In this document: positions 48,900 through 57,573 of the stretch, piece after piece
How positions within the stretch are numbered: the stretch's first letter is position 1
How the letters are laid out: every line of letters begins with the position of its first letter
From: Streptomyces phaeofaciens
Lineage (GTDB): Bacteria; Actinomycetota; Actinomycetes; Streptomycetales; Streptomycetaceae
Reading direction: 5' to 3'
DNA: 64,000 nt
Assembly: GCF_014648915.1 (NCBI RefSeq)
Contig: NZ_BMSA01000001.1
Location: 372,001 to 436,000 of the forward strand
Made by a program: the position numbers and the translations under genes
The notes under the pieces: model-generated
What the model was told of the DNA's origin: nothing
The model's database searches: none
Seen by the model: the letters and a program-made list of their open reading frames with translations, nothing else

Positions 48900-49247
48900 A
48901 TGGGGTTCGACGGCGAGATCTGGCGGGTGACCGGCCGGGACGGGGAGGGGCCGGTGGGGGAGATCGTCGTCGACGACGCCGACTTCCCCTGGCTGTCGGG
49001 CCGCTTCGGCGCCGGACCGGCCTACGCCGCGGTCGAACCCTTCTTCGCCCGTGAACTGGAGCTGCTGGAGGCCAACCTCGAGGAGCGGGCGGACGACACC
49101 CGGCAGGAGTGGGAGGAGGCCTACGACGAGATACGGCGGCGCGTGAGCCTGGTCTCGCCGCGCGGTCCCGTCGCCGAGTTCCTGCTGCACATCCAGGGGG
49201 AACAGGCCTGGTTCCGGTGGAGCGACGAGCCGTTCGAGGACGGCTGA
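48900..49247 (+). CDS. Small hypothetical protein
   Basis: The 115-residue acidic protein has FDGEIWRVTGRDGEGPVGEI followed by DADFPWLSGRFGAG, like a small conserved Streptomyces family of unknown function. A GGAGG lies before ATG 48900, and the frame has typical codon bias. It converges on the Gfo/Idh/MocA oxidoreductase gene at 49249 with a single base between the coding ends. Confidence 0.75.
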   Translation: MGFDGEIWRVTGRDGEGPVGEIVVDDADFPWLSGRFGAGPAYAAVEPFFARELELLEANLEERADDTRQEWEEAYDEIRRRVSLVSPRGPVAEFLLHIQGEQAWFRWSDEPFEDG

Positions 49248-49248
49248 G

Positions 49249-50139
49249 TCAGCGGGGGCCGGCGTCCAGCAGGTGCTGGGCGTCGGTGAGGATCTCGGTG
49301 ACACGCAGGCCGAAGGCGGCGTCGCAGGGGTGGGGGCGGCCGTCGGCGGCGGCGGTGCGCAGGGCGTCGGCGGCTCGGGTGAGGGCGGCGAAGGCGTCCG
49401 TGCCGCCCTGCGGGAGACGGGTCGTCCCCGCCTCGCCGTGGATCGCCACGCCCGCGCCCGACGCCGCGGCCGGGGCCGTCAGGCTGAGGGTCAGGACGCT
49501 GGAGGCGCCACCCGTGTGGTCCAGGACCACATGGACGGTGTCGCCGGGGCCCGGGGCCGCCGCCGTCACCCGGCGGACGTCGCCGAGAACCGGCAGCAGC
49601 ACGGACAGGGCGTGCGGGCCCACGTCCCACAGGGCGCCCTTCTCCCGGCGCCACGGCGTGGCGAACGGGCTGTCGCTCCCGTCGACGAACACACCCCCGA
49701 GCCACTGGGCGTGCGCCGTGAACCATCCGCCGACGGCCGCCTGCTCGGCGATCCAGTCACCGGCCTCGGGCACGAACCGGGTGGTGAAGAAGACGACCGA
49801 GGAGACGCCCGCCTCCTCGACGGCCCGCACCACCGCCCGGCCGCCCTCCACCGTGGTGGCGACCGGCTTGTCCAGCAGCAGATGACAGCCGGCCCGGGCC
49901 GCCCGCGCCGCCAGCTCCGCCTGCACGTCCGGCGGCAGCGCGACGGCCACCGCGTCCACGTCGGCGAACAGGGCGTCGACGTCGTCGTACGCCCGGGTGC
50001 CGTGACGGTCCGCCAGCTCCTTCGCCGCCTCCGGACGCCGGCCCCACACGCCGGCGAGGTCGAGGCCGTCGTGCGCGGCGAGGACGGGGGCGTGGACCAT
50101 CTGCGCCCAGGGACCGGTTCCGAGCAGACCGATGCGCAT
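49249..50139 (-). CDS. Gfo/Idh/MocA-family oxidoreductase
   Basis: The 296-residue NAD(P)-dependent enzyme has an N-terminal Rossmann motif MRIGLLGTGPWAQMVHAPVL and the substrate/cofactor motif LLLDKPVATTVEGGRAVV (EKP-like, with Asp in place of Glu). WRREKGALWDVGPHALSVLL carries the family's Asp/His active-site region. Members oxidise sugars, inositols or related alcohols. ATG 50139 starts the frame. It is on the same strand as the decarboxylase-like gene, but 97 bases separate them, so co-transcription is uncertain. The substrate is unknown. Confidence 0.85.
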   Translation of the reverse strand: MRIGLLGTGPWAQMVHAPVLAAHDGLDLAGVWGRRPEAAKELADRHGTRAYDDVDALFADVDAVAVALPPDVQAELAARAARAGCHLLLDKPVATTVEGGRAVVRAVEEAGVSSVVFFTTRFVPEAGDWIAEQAAVGGWFTAHAQWLGGVFVDGSDSPFATPWRREKGALWDVGPHALSVLLPVLGDVRRVTAAAPGPGDTVHVVLDHTGGASSVLTLSLTAPAAASGAGVAIHGEAGTTRLPQGGTDAFAALTRAADALRTAAADGRPHPCDAAFGLRVTEILTDAQHLLDAGPR

Positions 50140-50236
50140 GCCGCTGACTCTCCTTGGTGTGACGGGACGAGGACGACCGTCGCCGAGCCTCGCACACGGA
50201 TCCCGCGCGGAGGTACCCGGGGCGGCGATCCTCCCG

Positions 50237-51571
50237 TCAGGACGGCGACGGCGCTGCCGGGCCCGTCAGCAGGGCGTCCCGCTGCGCCAGTCCGCTCTCC
50301 GCGGACACCTCCCGCACGGTCTGCGCGGGCCGCACCGTGGCGAAGCCGACGCCGCCGCCTCGGACCTGGAAGCCGTACACGGCGGGCCTCGGCAGACTGT
50401 TGTAGGCCCAGGGCGCCGAGAAGTAGTAGGCGCCGGTGTCGTGCAGGACGACCAGGTCGCCCTCGGCGAGTTCGGGCAGCGAGCGCCCGTGCGCCACGAC
50501 GTCCCCGGCGAAACAGAGCGGCCCGGCGATGTCCTGCGGCACCGGCGCGGTCCGCTTGGGCGTGCCGTCCGGGCCGTACGCGGACACCCGCAGCGGCCAG
50601 GACTCCGGCATGAACACCGTACGGGTGGCGACCTGGGCGCCGGCGTGGGTGAGCGCCACCCGGCGGCCGCCCGCGTCCTTGACGTACTCGACGACCGCCG
50701 CGGTGAACCCGTTCTTGGCCAGCAGCGAGCGGCCGAACTCGGTGACCACCCGGTAGCGGCCGTCCAGCAGGGCGGGTTCGGCCGCCGTGAGCGCGTCCAC
50801 GTAGTCGGCGTAGGTGGGCGTGACCGTGTCGTCGGCGAAGTTCACCGGCAGCCCGCCGCCCAGGTCGAGGCTGGTGACCTGGCGGCGGCCCAGGTGCGCG
50901 TCGATCTCCTCGGCGAGCCGGTGGACCGTCGCGAGGCCCTCGGCGATCAGCGGGAGGGGGCAGCCCTGCGAGCCGACGTGCGCGTGCAGCCGGGTCAGCC
51001 AGGGGCGCCGGGCGAAGGCCTCGACGACCCGCGCCCGGGCGCCCGGGTCGCGCAGCGCCACACCGAACTTGGAGTGCGCGGTCGCGGTGCTCATCGCGCC
51101 GATCGACCCGCCGCCGACCTGCGGATTGACCCGCAGCCCGACGACGGACGCGGAGCCTGCCGGGCGCAGCGCGTCGATCCGCTCCAGTTCGGCGAGGTTG
51201 TCGGCGTTCAGCGCGATGCCGAGGGCGAGCGCCTCACGGATCTCCGCGCGGGTCTTGGCCGGGGAGTCCAGCACGATCCGCTCCGGCGCGAACCCCGCGT
51301 CCAGCGCCAGCCGGGTCTCCCCGGGGCTCGCCACCTCGCAGCCCATCCCGGCGTCGGCGAGCAGCCGCAGCACCGGCACCAGCGGGCAGGCCTTGGCCGC
51401 GAAGGCGTGCAGCACGTCCGGCACCCGCCCGAACGCCTCGTGCAGAGCGGCGACGCTCTCCCGTACGCCCCGCACGTCGACGAAGCCGGCCACCGGCCGG
51501 TCCTCCCCGAGGAGTCCGTCGGCGACGGCCTGCCGGAGCGCGATCTCCAGGTTCCCGGTACGGAGCGACAC
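50237..51571 (-). CDS. Diaminopimelate-decarboxylase-like PLP enzyme
   Basis: The 444-residue fold-type III PLP enzyme has the lysine motif HAFAAKACPLVPVLR in its N-terminal barrel, HVGSQGCPLPLIAEGL, and the C-terminal active-site motifs CFAGDVVAHGRSLP and DTGAYYFSAPWAYNSLPRP. These match diaminopimelate/ornithine-type decarboxylases; the wording ALGIALNADN and VGLRVNPQVGGG is typical. Because a true LysA is usually encoded elsewhere, this may be a paralogue for a secondary metabolite or polyamine. GTG 51571 has AAGGAG 8 bases before it. It is divergent from the LAL regulator gene with a repeat-rich gap of about 420 bases. Confidence 0.82.
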   Translation of the reverse strand: MSLRTGNLEIALRQAVADGLLGEDRPVAGFVDVRGVRESVAALHEAFGRVPDVLHAFAAKACPLVPVLRLLADAGMGCEVASPGETRLALDAGFAPERIVLDSPAKTRAEIREALALGIALNADNLAELERIDALRPAGSASVVGLRVNPQVGGGSIGAMSTATAHSKFGVALRDPGARARVVEAFARRPWLTRLHAHVGSQGCPLPLIAEGLATVHRLAEEIDAHLGRRQVTSLDLGGGLPVNFADDTVTPTYADYVDALTAAEPALLDGRYRVVTEFGRSLLAKNGFTAAVVEYVKDAGGRRVALTHAGAQVATRTVFMPESWPLRVSAYGPDGTPKRTAPVPQDIAGPLCFAGDVVAHGRSLPELAEGDLVVLHDTGAYYFSAPWAYNSLPRPAVYGFQVRGGGVGFATVRPAQTVREVSAESGLAQRDALLTGPAAPSPS

Positions 51572-51611
51572 GGGGCGTTCTCCTTCGGTGAGGCGTCGGT
51601 CAGGTCTGGGG

Positions 51612-51633
51612 GCGGCGGTACTCGCGGCGGTAC
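51612..51633. repeat. Direct repeat of GCGGCGGTAC
   Basis: The 10-mer occurs at 51612-51621 and 51624-51633, 12 bases apart. It lies in the divergent region between the decarboxylase-like and LAL genes, near the decarboxylase start. Confidence 0.5.
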
Positions 51634-51720
51634 CCCTCCAGGGTCGCCCCCGCCGGGCCCGTGCGTCTTCGGCGGCCCGCACGAGCGCCACCGGAGCGGG
51701 CGCCCCCGGGGACCGGGCCC

Positions 51721-51770
51721 GCCTCGTCCACCGGCCGACGCGCCCGCCTCGTCCACCGGCCGACGCGCCC
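51721..51770. repeat. Perfect 25-bp tandem duplication in a divergent promoter region
   Basis: Bases 51721-51745 are repeated exactly at 51746-51770, with a third partial copy after it. Each copy contains CGTC-CA-CCGG-CC-GACG, an interrupted palindrome. The 25-base period is not a multiple of three, so the repeat is unlikely to be coding. The rest of 51572-51992 has no gene. Confidence 0.75.
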
Positions 51771-51992
51771 GCCCTCGTCCGTACGACGTCCCGCGCCCGG
51801 TGCCGGGACGGCGTGCCGGGGCCGCCGTCGCCGCTGTGCCGGTGCCCGTGGCACGGCGGTGGCCGTTGGGCAGCGGCACAAGGCACTGTCCTCCCGGCGC
51901 GAGCGAACCCACTGGTGACAGGCCCGCGACGGCCCCCGCCGGGCCGGACGCAACGCTTCCACCTCCCGACCCGCGTCCGTAGCGTCGCGGGA

Positions 51993-54737
51993 ATGACCGG
52001 ACAGACGATCACGGCTCCCGCACGGGTGGTGACCGGTGAACCCGGCTGCGGCCGCACGGCGTTCCTGGAGGGTGCCGTCCGCGCGCACCCGGCCGGATCC
52101 GCCGTGAGCGTGCGGGCGGAACCGGCGCACGGGACCCTGCCACTCGGCGGCCTGTGCGCCCTGCTGCGGGCCGTCGGCGCGGCGCCCGGCCCGCGGTCCG
52201 GCGTCGGCGGACCGCCGGCGGCGCTGCTCCTCGACGCCCTGCACACCGCGTCCGCCCGCACACCCCTGCTGGTGTGTGTCGACGACGCCCACCTGTGGGA
52301 CGGCCCCTCCCGGGCCGCGCTCGGCCTCGCCGCCCGGCAACTGCGCGCCACCGGCCGGGTGAGCCTGCTGCTGAGCGTGGCCGGACACCGCCCGCTCGAC
52401 CCGGAGTTCGCCGCGCTGCCGGTGGTGCGCATCGATCCGCTCTCCCCCGCGGAGGCCGCCACCCTGCTGGACGAGGCGACGGACGGCACCGTCGACCCGG
52501 CCGTCCGGGACGACCTCGTGGACGCCGCCGACGGCAACCCCGCCCTGCTGCTGGCCATGGTCCGGCGGCTGTCGCCGGCCCAGCTCCGGGGCCATCGCCG
52601 GCCGCCCCGCCCCCCGGCCGACGCCGGCCTCCTGACCCGCCTGGCGGGCGGCCGTCCGGCCGGGCTCACCTCGGCGCAGGAGAACCTGCTGCTGACGGTG
52701 GCGGCGGCCCTGGCGGACGCGGACGGGGAGGACGAGCGGGTCGACGAGCGGATCGACGTACGGCTCGCGCTGCACGCCGTGCATGCCCCCGTGCCCCTGC
52801 CCGAGGCGCTCACCCTGGCCGACGGCCGGCTCGGCTTCCACAGCGACCTCGTGCGCCGCGCCGTGTACGAGGGCGCGCCGCCCGAGCGACGGCGCGCCGC
52901 GCACCTCGCGCTGGCCCGGGCGCTGGACGGCGACGGGGCCCGTGGGCTGCGCACCCTGCTGCACCGGGCACGGTCCGCGGCGGCGCCCCCGCCCGGAACG
53001 GCGGCCGCACTCGCCGCGGCCGCCGCCGACCCGGCCGATCCCGCCCCGCGCGGCCTGCGGTGCGCGGGATACACCCGCGCCGCCGAGCTGGCCGAGGACG
53101 GCACGCGGCGGGCGGAGTGGTACACCGCCGCCGCCGAGCAGGCCCTGCTCGGCGGACGTACCCACCGGGCCCGGCGGCTGCTCGACGCGGCCCGCGACAG
53201 CGCGGTGCCCCGGGCGTTGCGCGGCCGTACCGAGCTGGTGCGCGGCACGGCACTGCGCCACGACGGCCCCGTCGACGAGGCCCGGGCGTCCCTGCTGCTG
53301 GCCGCCCGGCTGCTGGCCGGCCCGGCCCCACGGCTCGCGGAGGCGGCGGCGCTGGCCGCGGCGGACGCCGCGTGGGCGGCCGGTGACACCGAGGGCTGCC
53401 TGCACGCACTGGGGCGGGGCTGGGACGAGGGCGCGTCGGCCGCCGGCCCCGGCGACTACGGCGCCGGTCTGCGGGCCCTCCTCGAAGGAGACTTCCCCGC
53501 CGCGGCCCTGCGGCTGCGGCGCCTGGTGGCGGACCAGCGGGCCGCGGACGACACCGACGGGCCGGAGACCTCCCTGCGCGCGGCGGCCGCGGCCCTGCTG
53601 CTCGGCGACCTCCCCGCCGCGTGCCGGGCCGGCGCACGGGCACTGGCCGCCGCCCGCGCCCCCGGCAGCGCCGCCGCGCTCGCACCGGCCCGGGAGTACC
53701 TCGCCTACGCCGAGCTCCGCGCCGGACGGCACACGGTGGCCAGGACCCACGCCGAGGAGGGACTGCGGGCCGCGCACCGCACGGGCCAGCGCAACACGGC
53801 CGCCCATCACCACGCCGCACTCGCCCTGGCCGCGTCCGTCGAGGGAGACCTGGCCGAGGTGGCCGTCCACGCGCGTGCCGCGCTGAGCACCGCCCGGCGG
53901 CACGGGCTCGTCCAGGCGGCGACCCTGGCCGAGTGGGCGGTGGCCCGGGCCGACCTCGGGCAGGGCCGGCCCCGGGAGGCCGCGGACCGGCTCGGGCCGC
54001 TGGTGCGCCCCGGGCCGCGGCGCGGTCACTTCGCGGTGTGGATGTCGGCAGTGCCCTGCTATGTGGAGGCGGCCGTTTCGGCGGGACGGGACGACCACGG
54101 CGCCGGCGAGGTCGTCGAGGCGTTCGCCCGGTGGGCCGGTTTCGGCGCCGACCCCCAGGCCCCCGCCCAGCTGCTGCGCTGCCGCGCCCTGCTGGCCCCG
54201 CCGGAGCGGGCCGACGCCCTCTACCGGGCCGCCCTCGACCTGCACGACGCGGCCGGCGGTGACTTCGAGCGGGCCCGCACGGAGCTGTCGTACGGCAAGT
54301 GGCTGCGGCGGCGGCGCCGGCTGCGCGAGGCACGCGACCGCCTCGGCACCGCGCTGGTGGGCTTCGAACGCTGCGGCGCCCGCGCCTGGGCCGAGCAGGC
54401 GCGCGCCGAGCTGCGGGCCAACGGCGTGTCGCCGGGCGGCGGGGCGCGGACCACGGGGCCGCCCGGGCTGTCGGGGCTGTCGGGGCTGACCCCGCAGCAG
54501 CTGCGGATCGCCCGCCGGGTCGCCGAGGGGGCCACCAACCGGGAGGTGGCGCAGGCCCTCACCGTCAGCACCCGCACGGTCGACTACCACCTCCGGAAGG
54601 TCTTCGCGGCGCTCGGAGTACGGTCCCGCGTCGAACTCGCGCGGCTGGTCGAGTGGGCGGAACGGCCCCCGGGAGCGACCCTCGGCGGCGTGGGCGGAAG
54701 GGGTGACCGGGCCCAATTCAACCGTGCACACCCCTAG
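51993..54737 (+). CDS. LuxR-family LAL regulator
   Basis: The 914-residue regulator has an N-terminal AAA-type ATPase domain; its P-loop reads GEPGCGRT, with Arg where Lys is usual, and Walker B is LLVCVDDAHLWD. A long helical, TPR-like middle region follows (about 350-830). The C-terminal LuxR helix-turn-helix is intact (LTPQQLRIARRVAEGATNRE, then VAQALTVSTRTVDYHLRKVF). LAL proteins are common activators of secondary metabolism and carbohydrate genes. ATG 51993 is the first Met in coding-bias sequence. It is divergent from the decarboxylase-like gene across a tandem-repeat promoter region, so that gene is a candidate target. Confidence 0.88.
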   Translation: MTGQTITAPARVVTGEPGCGRTAFLEGAVRAHPAGSAVSVRAEPAHGTLPLGGLCALLRAVGAAPGPRSGVGGPPAALLLDALHTASARTPLLVCVDDAHLWDGPSRAALGLAARQLRATGRVSLLLSVAGHRPLDPEFAALPVVRIDPLSPAEAATLLDEATDGTVDPAVRDDLVDAADGNPALLLAMVRRLSPAQLRGHRRPPRPPADAGLLTRLAGGRPAGLTSAQENLLLTVAAALADADGEDERVDERIDVRLALHAVHAPVPLPEALTLADGRLGFHSDLVRRAVYEGAPPERRRAAHLALARALDGDGARGLRTLLHRARSAAAPPPGTAAALAAAAADPADPAPRGLRCAGYTRAAELAEDGTRRAEWYTAAAEQALLGGRTHRARRLLDAARDSAVPRALRGRTELVRGTALRHDGPVDEARASLLLAARLLAGPAPRLAEAAALAAADAAWAAGDTEGCLHALGRGWDEGASAAGPGDYGAGLRALLEGDFPAAALRLRRLVADQRAADDTDGPETSLRAAAAALLLGDLPAACRAGARALAAARAPGSAAALAPAREYLAYAELRAGRHTVARTHAEEGLRAAHRTGQRNTAAHHHAALALAASVEGDLAEVAVHARAALSTARRHGLVQAATLAEWAVARADLGQGRPREAADRLGPLVRPGPRRGHFAVWMSAVPCYVEAAVSAGRDDHGAGEVVEAFARWAGFGADPQAPAQLLRCRALLAPPERADALYRAALDLHDAAGGDFERARTELSYGKWLRRRRRLREARDRLGTALVGFERCGARAWAEQARAELRANGVSPGGGARTTGPPGLSGLSGLTPQQLRIARRVAEGATNREVAQALTVSTRTVDYHLRKVFAALGVRSRVELARLVEWAERPPGATLGGVGGRGDRAQFNRAHP

Positions 54738-54815
54738 GGACCGACCGGACGGTATGCCATCCTTCGGGGCAGGCCGCGTCGGACGGCACGCCACCGCCCC
54801 CGGGGGAGGACCGCG

Positions 54816-56108
54816 ATGTACCCAGCCCTACGGCCACGGACCCTGACCCGCCCCGCACCGGCCCCGCCGGCGGTGCCCGGACACCGGCCGCACCCGCAGC
54901 GCGTCCGCTCGCTGATCGACGCCGACGCCCTCCAGGCCCTGCACCGGGCCGCCCGCGTCCTGCTGGCGGACCTGCCCGACCTCACGGACCGGCTGGTCGC
55001 CGCGCTCCAGGACCAGGAACCCGCATACCGGGCGGCCGTCGCGCACGACACCGGCGCGACCTGGCAGGAGGTGCACCGCTCCCTGCGGCACAGCGTGTCC
55101 TCGCTGCTCGACCCGAGGGGCCACCGGGACGCGGCCCGCCGGTGCTCCTGGAAGATCGGTGCGTCCCGCGCGGAGCAGGGCCTGCCGCTGGACGCCCTGC
55201 TGCACGCCTTCCGGCTGGGCGGGTCCCTGGTCTGGCAGGGCCTGGTCGAGGAGACCTCCCGGACCGCCCCGGAGGACGTACGTCTGCTCGTGCACGTCGC
55301 GGGCGACGTGTGGAACTTCGTCGACGAGCACTGCACCCTCGTCGCGGACGCCTATCGGCAGGTCGAACGGCAGCTCGCCTGGCGGCGCGAGAACCGGCTG
55401 CGGCTGCTGGCCGCCGCCCTCCTCGACGGCACCAGCCGTATCGCCGACCTGCCCGAGACCGCCCACGCGCTCGACCTCCCCGAACAGGGGCGGTACGCCG
55501 TCGTGGCCGTCACGGGCGGCTGCCCCTCGGACGCCGCCGGGGTCCGGGCCGCCTTCGCCCGGGGCACCCGTGTGTACTGGCACACGGGGGTGGAGGTGGA
55601 CTACGGCATCGTGCTGCTCGGCGACGGCGGGGTCCCCGCACAGGACGGCGACGACGGCGCCGTCCCGGCACCCGCCCACGGCACCACCCGTACCGGCGTC
55701 AGCACGGCCGTGTCCGGGCTGGCCGCCGTCGGCGACGCCCGCCGGCTCGCGGACATCGCGCTGGACATGTGCCCGCGCGGCGGCGGCACGGTCCGGCTCA
55801 CCGAGCACCTCCCGGCCGCGCTGGTGATGTGCGCCCCCGAACTGGGCACCGCGCTCGTCGAGCGGGTCCTCGGCCCGCTGAGCGCCCTGGAACCAGCCGA
55901 CGAGGCCGTCCTGCTCGACACCCTGGCCACCTGGCTGGCCTGCGACGGCTCCGCCCAGCGGGCGGGGGAGCGGCTGTACTGCCACCGCAACACCGTCCTC
56001 AACCGGCTCCGCCGCTACGAGCAGCTCACGGGCCGCTCCCTGTCCCGGCCCTCCGACGTGGTGGAGATCAGCCTGGCCCTGACGGCACGGGGGCTTCACA
56101 CCCGCTGA
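54816..56108 (+). CDS. PucR-family transcriptional regulator
   Basis: The 430-residue protein has a long N-terminal helical domain (about 30-200: LQALHRAARVLLADLPDLTD, then HSVSSLLDPRGHRDAARRCS) and a C-terminal PucR helix-turn-helix (YCHRNTVLNRLRRYEQLTGR, then SLSRPSDVVEISLAL). The central part includes a GGDEF-like middle segment. Such regulators control nitrogen and amino acid or purine use. ATG 54816 follows GGGGGAGGA. The liv-type transporter operon lies about 680 bases downstream on the same strand, so it may be the target. Confidence 0.82.
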   Translation: MYPALRPRTLTRPAPAPPAVPGHRPHPQRVRSLIDADALQALHRAARVLLADLPDLTDRLVAALQDQEPAYRAAVAHDTGATWQEVHRSLRHSVSSLLDPRGHRDAARRCSWKIGASRAEQGLPLDALLHAFRLGGSLVWQGLVEETSRTAPEDVRLLVHVAGDVWNFVDEHCTLVADAYRQVERQLAWRRENRLRLLAAALLDGTSRIADLPETAHALDLPEQGRYAVVAVTGGCPSDAAGVRAAFARGTRVYWHTGVEVDYGIVLLGDGGVPAQDGDDGAVPAPAHGTTRTGVSTAVSGLAAVGDARRLADIALDMCPRGGGTVRLTEHLPAALVMCAPELGTALVERVLGPLSALEPADEAVLLDTLATWLACDGSAQRAGERLYCHRNTVLNRLRRYEQLTGRSLSRPSDVVEISLALTARGLHTR

Positions 56109-56790
56109 CACCGGAGGCGGGGCCTGCCGGTTGCCTGGCCCCTGCCGGTGGTCGGCCCTCTGCCGGTGCCTGGCCCTGCCGGCGCTCGGCCCCTGCCCAT
56201 GTCCGGCGTCTCCGGGTCCTGTGTCTTCGGGTCCTGTGTCTTCGGGTTCGGCGTCTTCGTGCACCGCCTTCCCGACGGCCCGGCGGGCCTTGGGCGCCGC
56301 CCACCGCCCCGCGCATCTCCGGCCCGGCCCATCGCCCCCTGGCGCACGGCCTGCCGGGCACCGCCCTGGCGCGCCGCCCGCCGGCCACCCCCGCCCGTAG
56401 GGCACCACCTCCCCCGTACCGCCCGCCGGGCGCTGGCCCGCGCTGACCGCCTCTCGGGCATCGACCCCGCCCCTCGCCCTTCGCCCCCACCCGCCGGGCG
56501 GGCCCCCGGGCGCGCCGCCTCCCACCCACTGCCTGCCGCCCGCTGCCCCCAGGCGTCCCGCCTCCCGGGCACCGCCCCCACCTCCCCGACACCCCGCGCC
56601 CCCCACCTCCCCGACATCCGCCCGCCCGGATCCACCCCACCCCCTGGGCACCCGCACAAGCCCCCCGACCTCCCGTTGGGTCCGCGCAGCGACCCCGTCG
56701 TCGTCCCTGTACCGGTCCTCCTCCGTCGTGCTGTCGTGAGCTCCCTTCCCCCGAAACGCCGTGCCGCCGGCATGGATCCGAGGAGCCGCG
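56109..56790. other. Gene-poor gap upstream of the liv-type operon
   Basis: No convincing gene lies in this 682-base stretch: frames on both strands are Pro/Ala/Arg-rich read-through. It has three copies of a 15-mer at 56214-56258 and pyrimidine-rich sequence from about 56400. The transporter promoter must lie here; I see no clear -35/-10 pair. Confidence 0.5.
56214..56258. repeat. 15-bp tandem repeat
   Basis: GGGTCCTGTGTCTTC occurs at 56214-56228 and 56229-56243, and a diverged copy at 56244-56258. The period is a multiple of three, but no supported reading frame contains it. Confidence 0.65.
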
Positions 56791-57573
56791 ATGCCCCAAG
56801 CACCACCGCAGGAGCGGCCCGCGCTGCACGTCGAGAGTCTCGACGTGGCCTACGGCCGGGCCCAGTCAGCCCTGCGTTCCGTGTCCCTGACCGTCCCGCA
56901 CGGCGCGGTCGTGGCGCTGCTGGGTGCCAACGGTGCCGGCAAGACCACCCTGCTGAGGGCGGTGTCGGGCACCCTGCGCCTGCACCGCGGCACCGTCACG
57001 GCCGGCCTCATCCGTTACGGCGACACCGTCCTGGACGGCCGCGACCCGGTGGCGGCCGTCCGCGCCGGGGTCGTCCAGGTCCCGGAGGGCCGGAGGGTGT
57101 TCGCCGGCCTGACCGTCGAGGAGAACCTGCGCTCCGGCGGACTCGGTCTCGGCCGGCGCGCGCCGGAACTGGTCCGCGAGGCCAAGGACCGTGTGTACAC
57201 CCTCTTCCCGGTGCTCGCCGAACGCGGCCGGCAGGCCGCCGGTCTGCTCTCCGGCGGCGAGCAGCAGATGCTGGCGATCGGCCGGGCCCTGATGGCCGCG
57301 CCCCGGCTGCTGCTCCTCGACGAGCCCTCCCTGGGTCTCGCCCCGCGCATGGTGTTCCGGATCGCCGAGGTGATCCGCGAGATCAACGAGCAGGGCACGG
57401 CCGTCCTGCTGGTCGAGCAGAACGCGGGCATGGCCCTGTCCCTCGCCGATCACGCCCACGTCCTGGAGGTGGGCGAGGTCCGGCTGTCCGGACCGGCCGA
57501 CGACCTCGCGCGCACGGACGAGGTACGCCGCCTCTACCTCGGCGACACGTCCGGCGACCAGGGGGCCGCGTGA
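56791..57573 (+). CDS. livF: Branched-chain-type ABC transporter ATPase (LivF-like)
   Basis: This 260-residue ATPase has Walker A LLGANGAGKTTLLRAVSG, signature LLSGGEQQMLAIGRALM, Walker B LLLLDEPSLGLAP and the H-loop region. PEGRRVFAGLTVEENL is typical of LivF. ATG 56791 follows GAGGAG 6 bases away. It is the first gene of an operon with overlapping starts and stops (LivF-G-H-M, binding protein), a complete uptake system for amino acids, amides or urea. The PucR regulator upstream suggests a nitrogen-linked solute. Confidence 0.9.
   Translation: MPQAPPQERPALHVESLDVAYGRAQSALRSVSLTVPHGAVVALLGANGAGKTTLLRAVSGTLRLHRGTVTAGLIRYGDTVLDGRDPVAAVRAGVVQVPEGRRVFAGLTVEENLRSGGLGLGRRAPELVREAKDRVYTLFPVLAERGRQAAGLLSGGEQQMLAIGRALMAAPRLLLLDEPSLGLAPRMVFRIAEVIREINEQGTAVLLVEQNAGMALSLADHAHVLEVGEVRLSGPADDLARTDEVRRLYLGDTSGDQGAA

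Noticed and set aside
51721..51770. Repeat considered as a CRISPR fragment
   Set aside because: The copies are directly adjacent without spacers, and no cas genes are present.
50237..53389. A 1050-codon minus-strand frame extending the decarboxylase-like gene
   Set aside because: Upstream of GTG 51571 the frame is Ser/Arg/Ala low-complexity, antisense to the LAL gene, and lacks a ribosome site.
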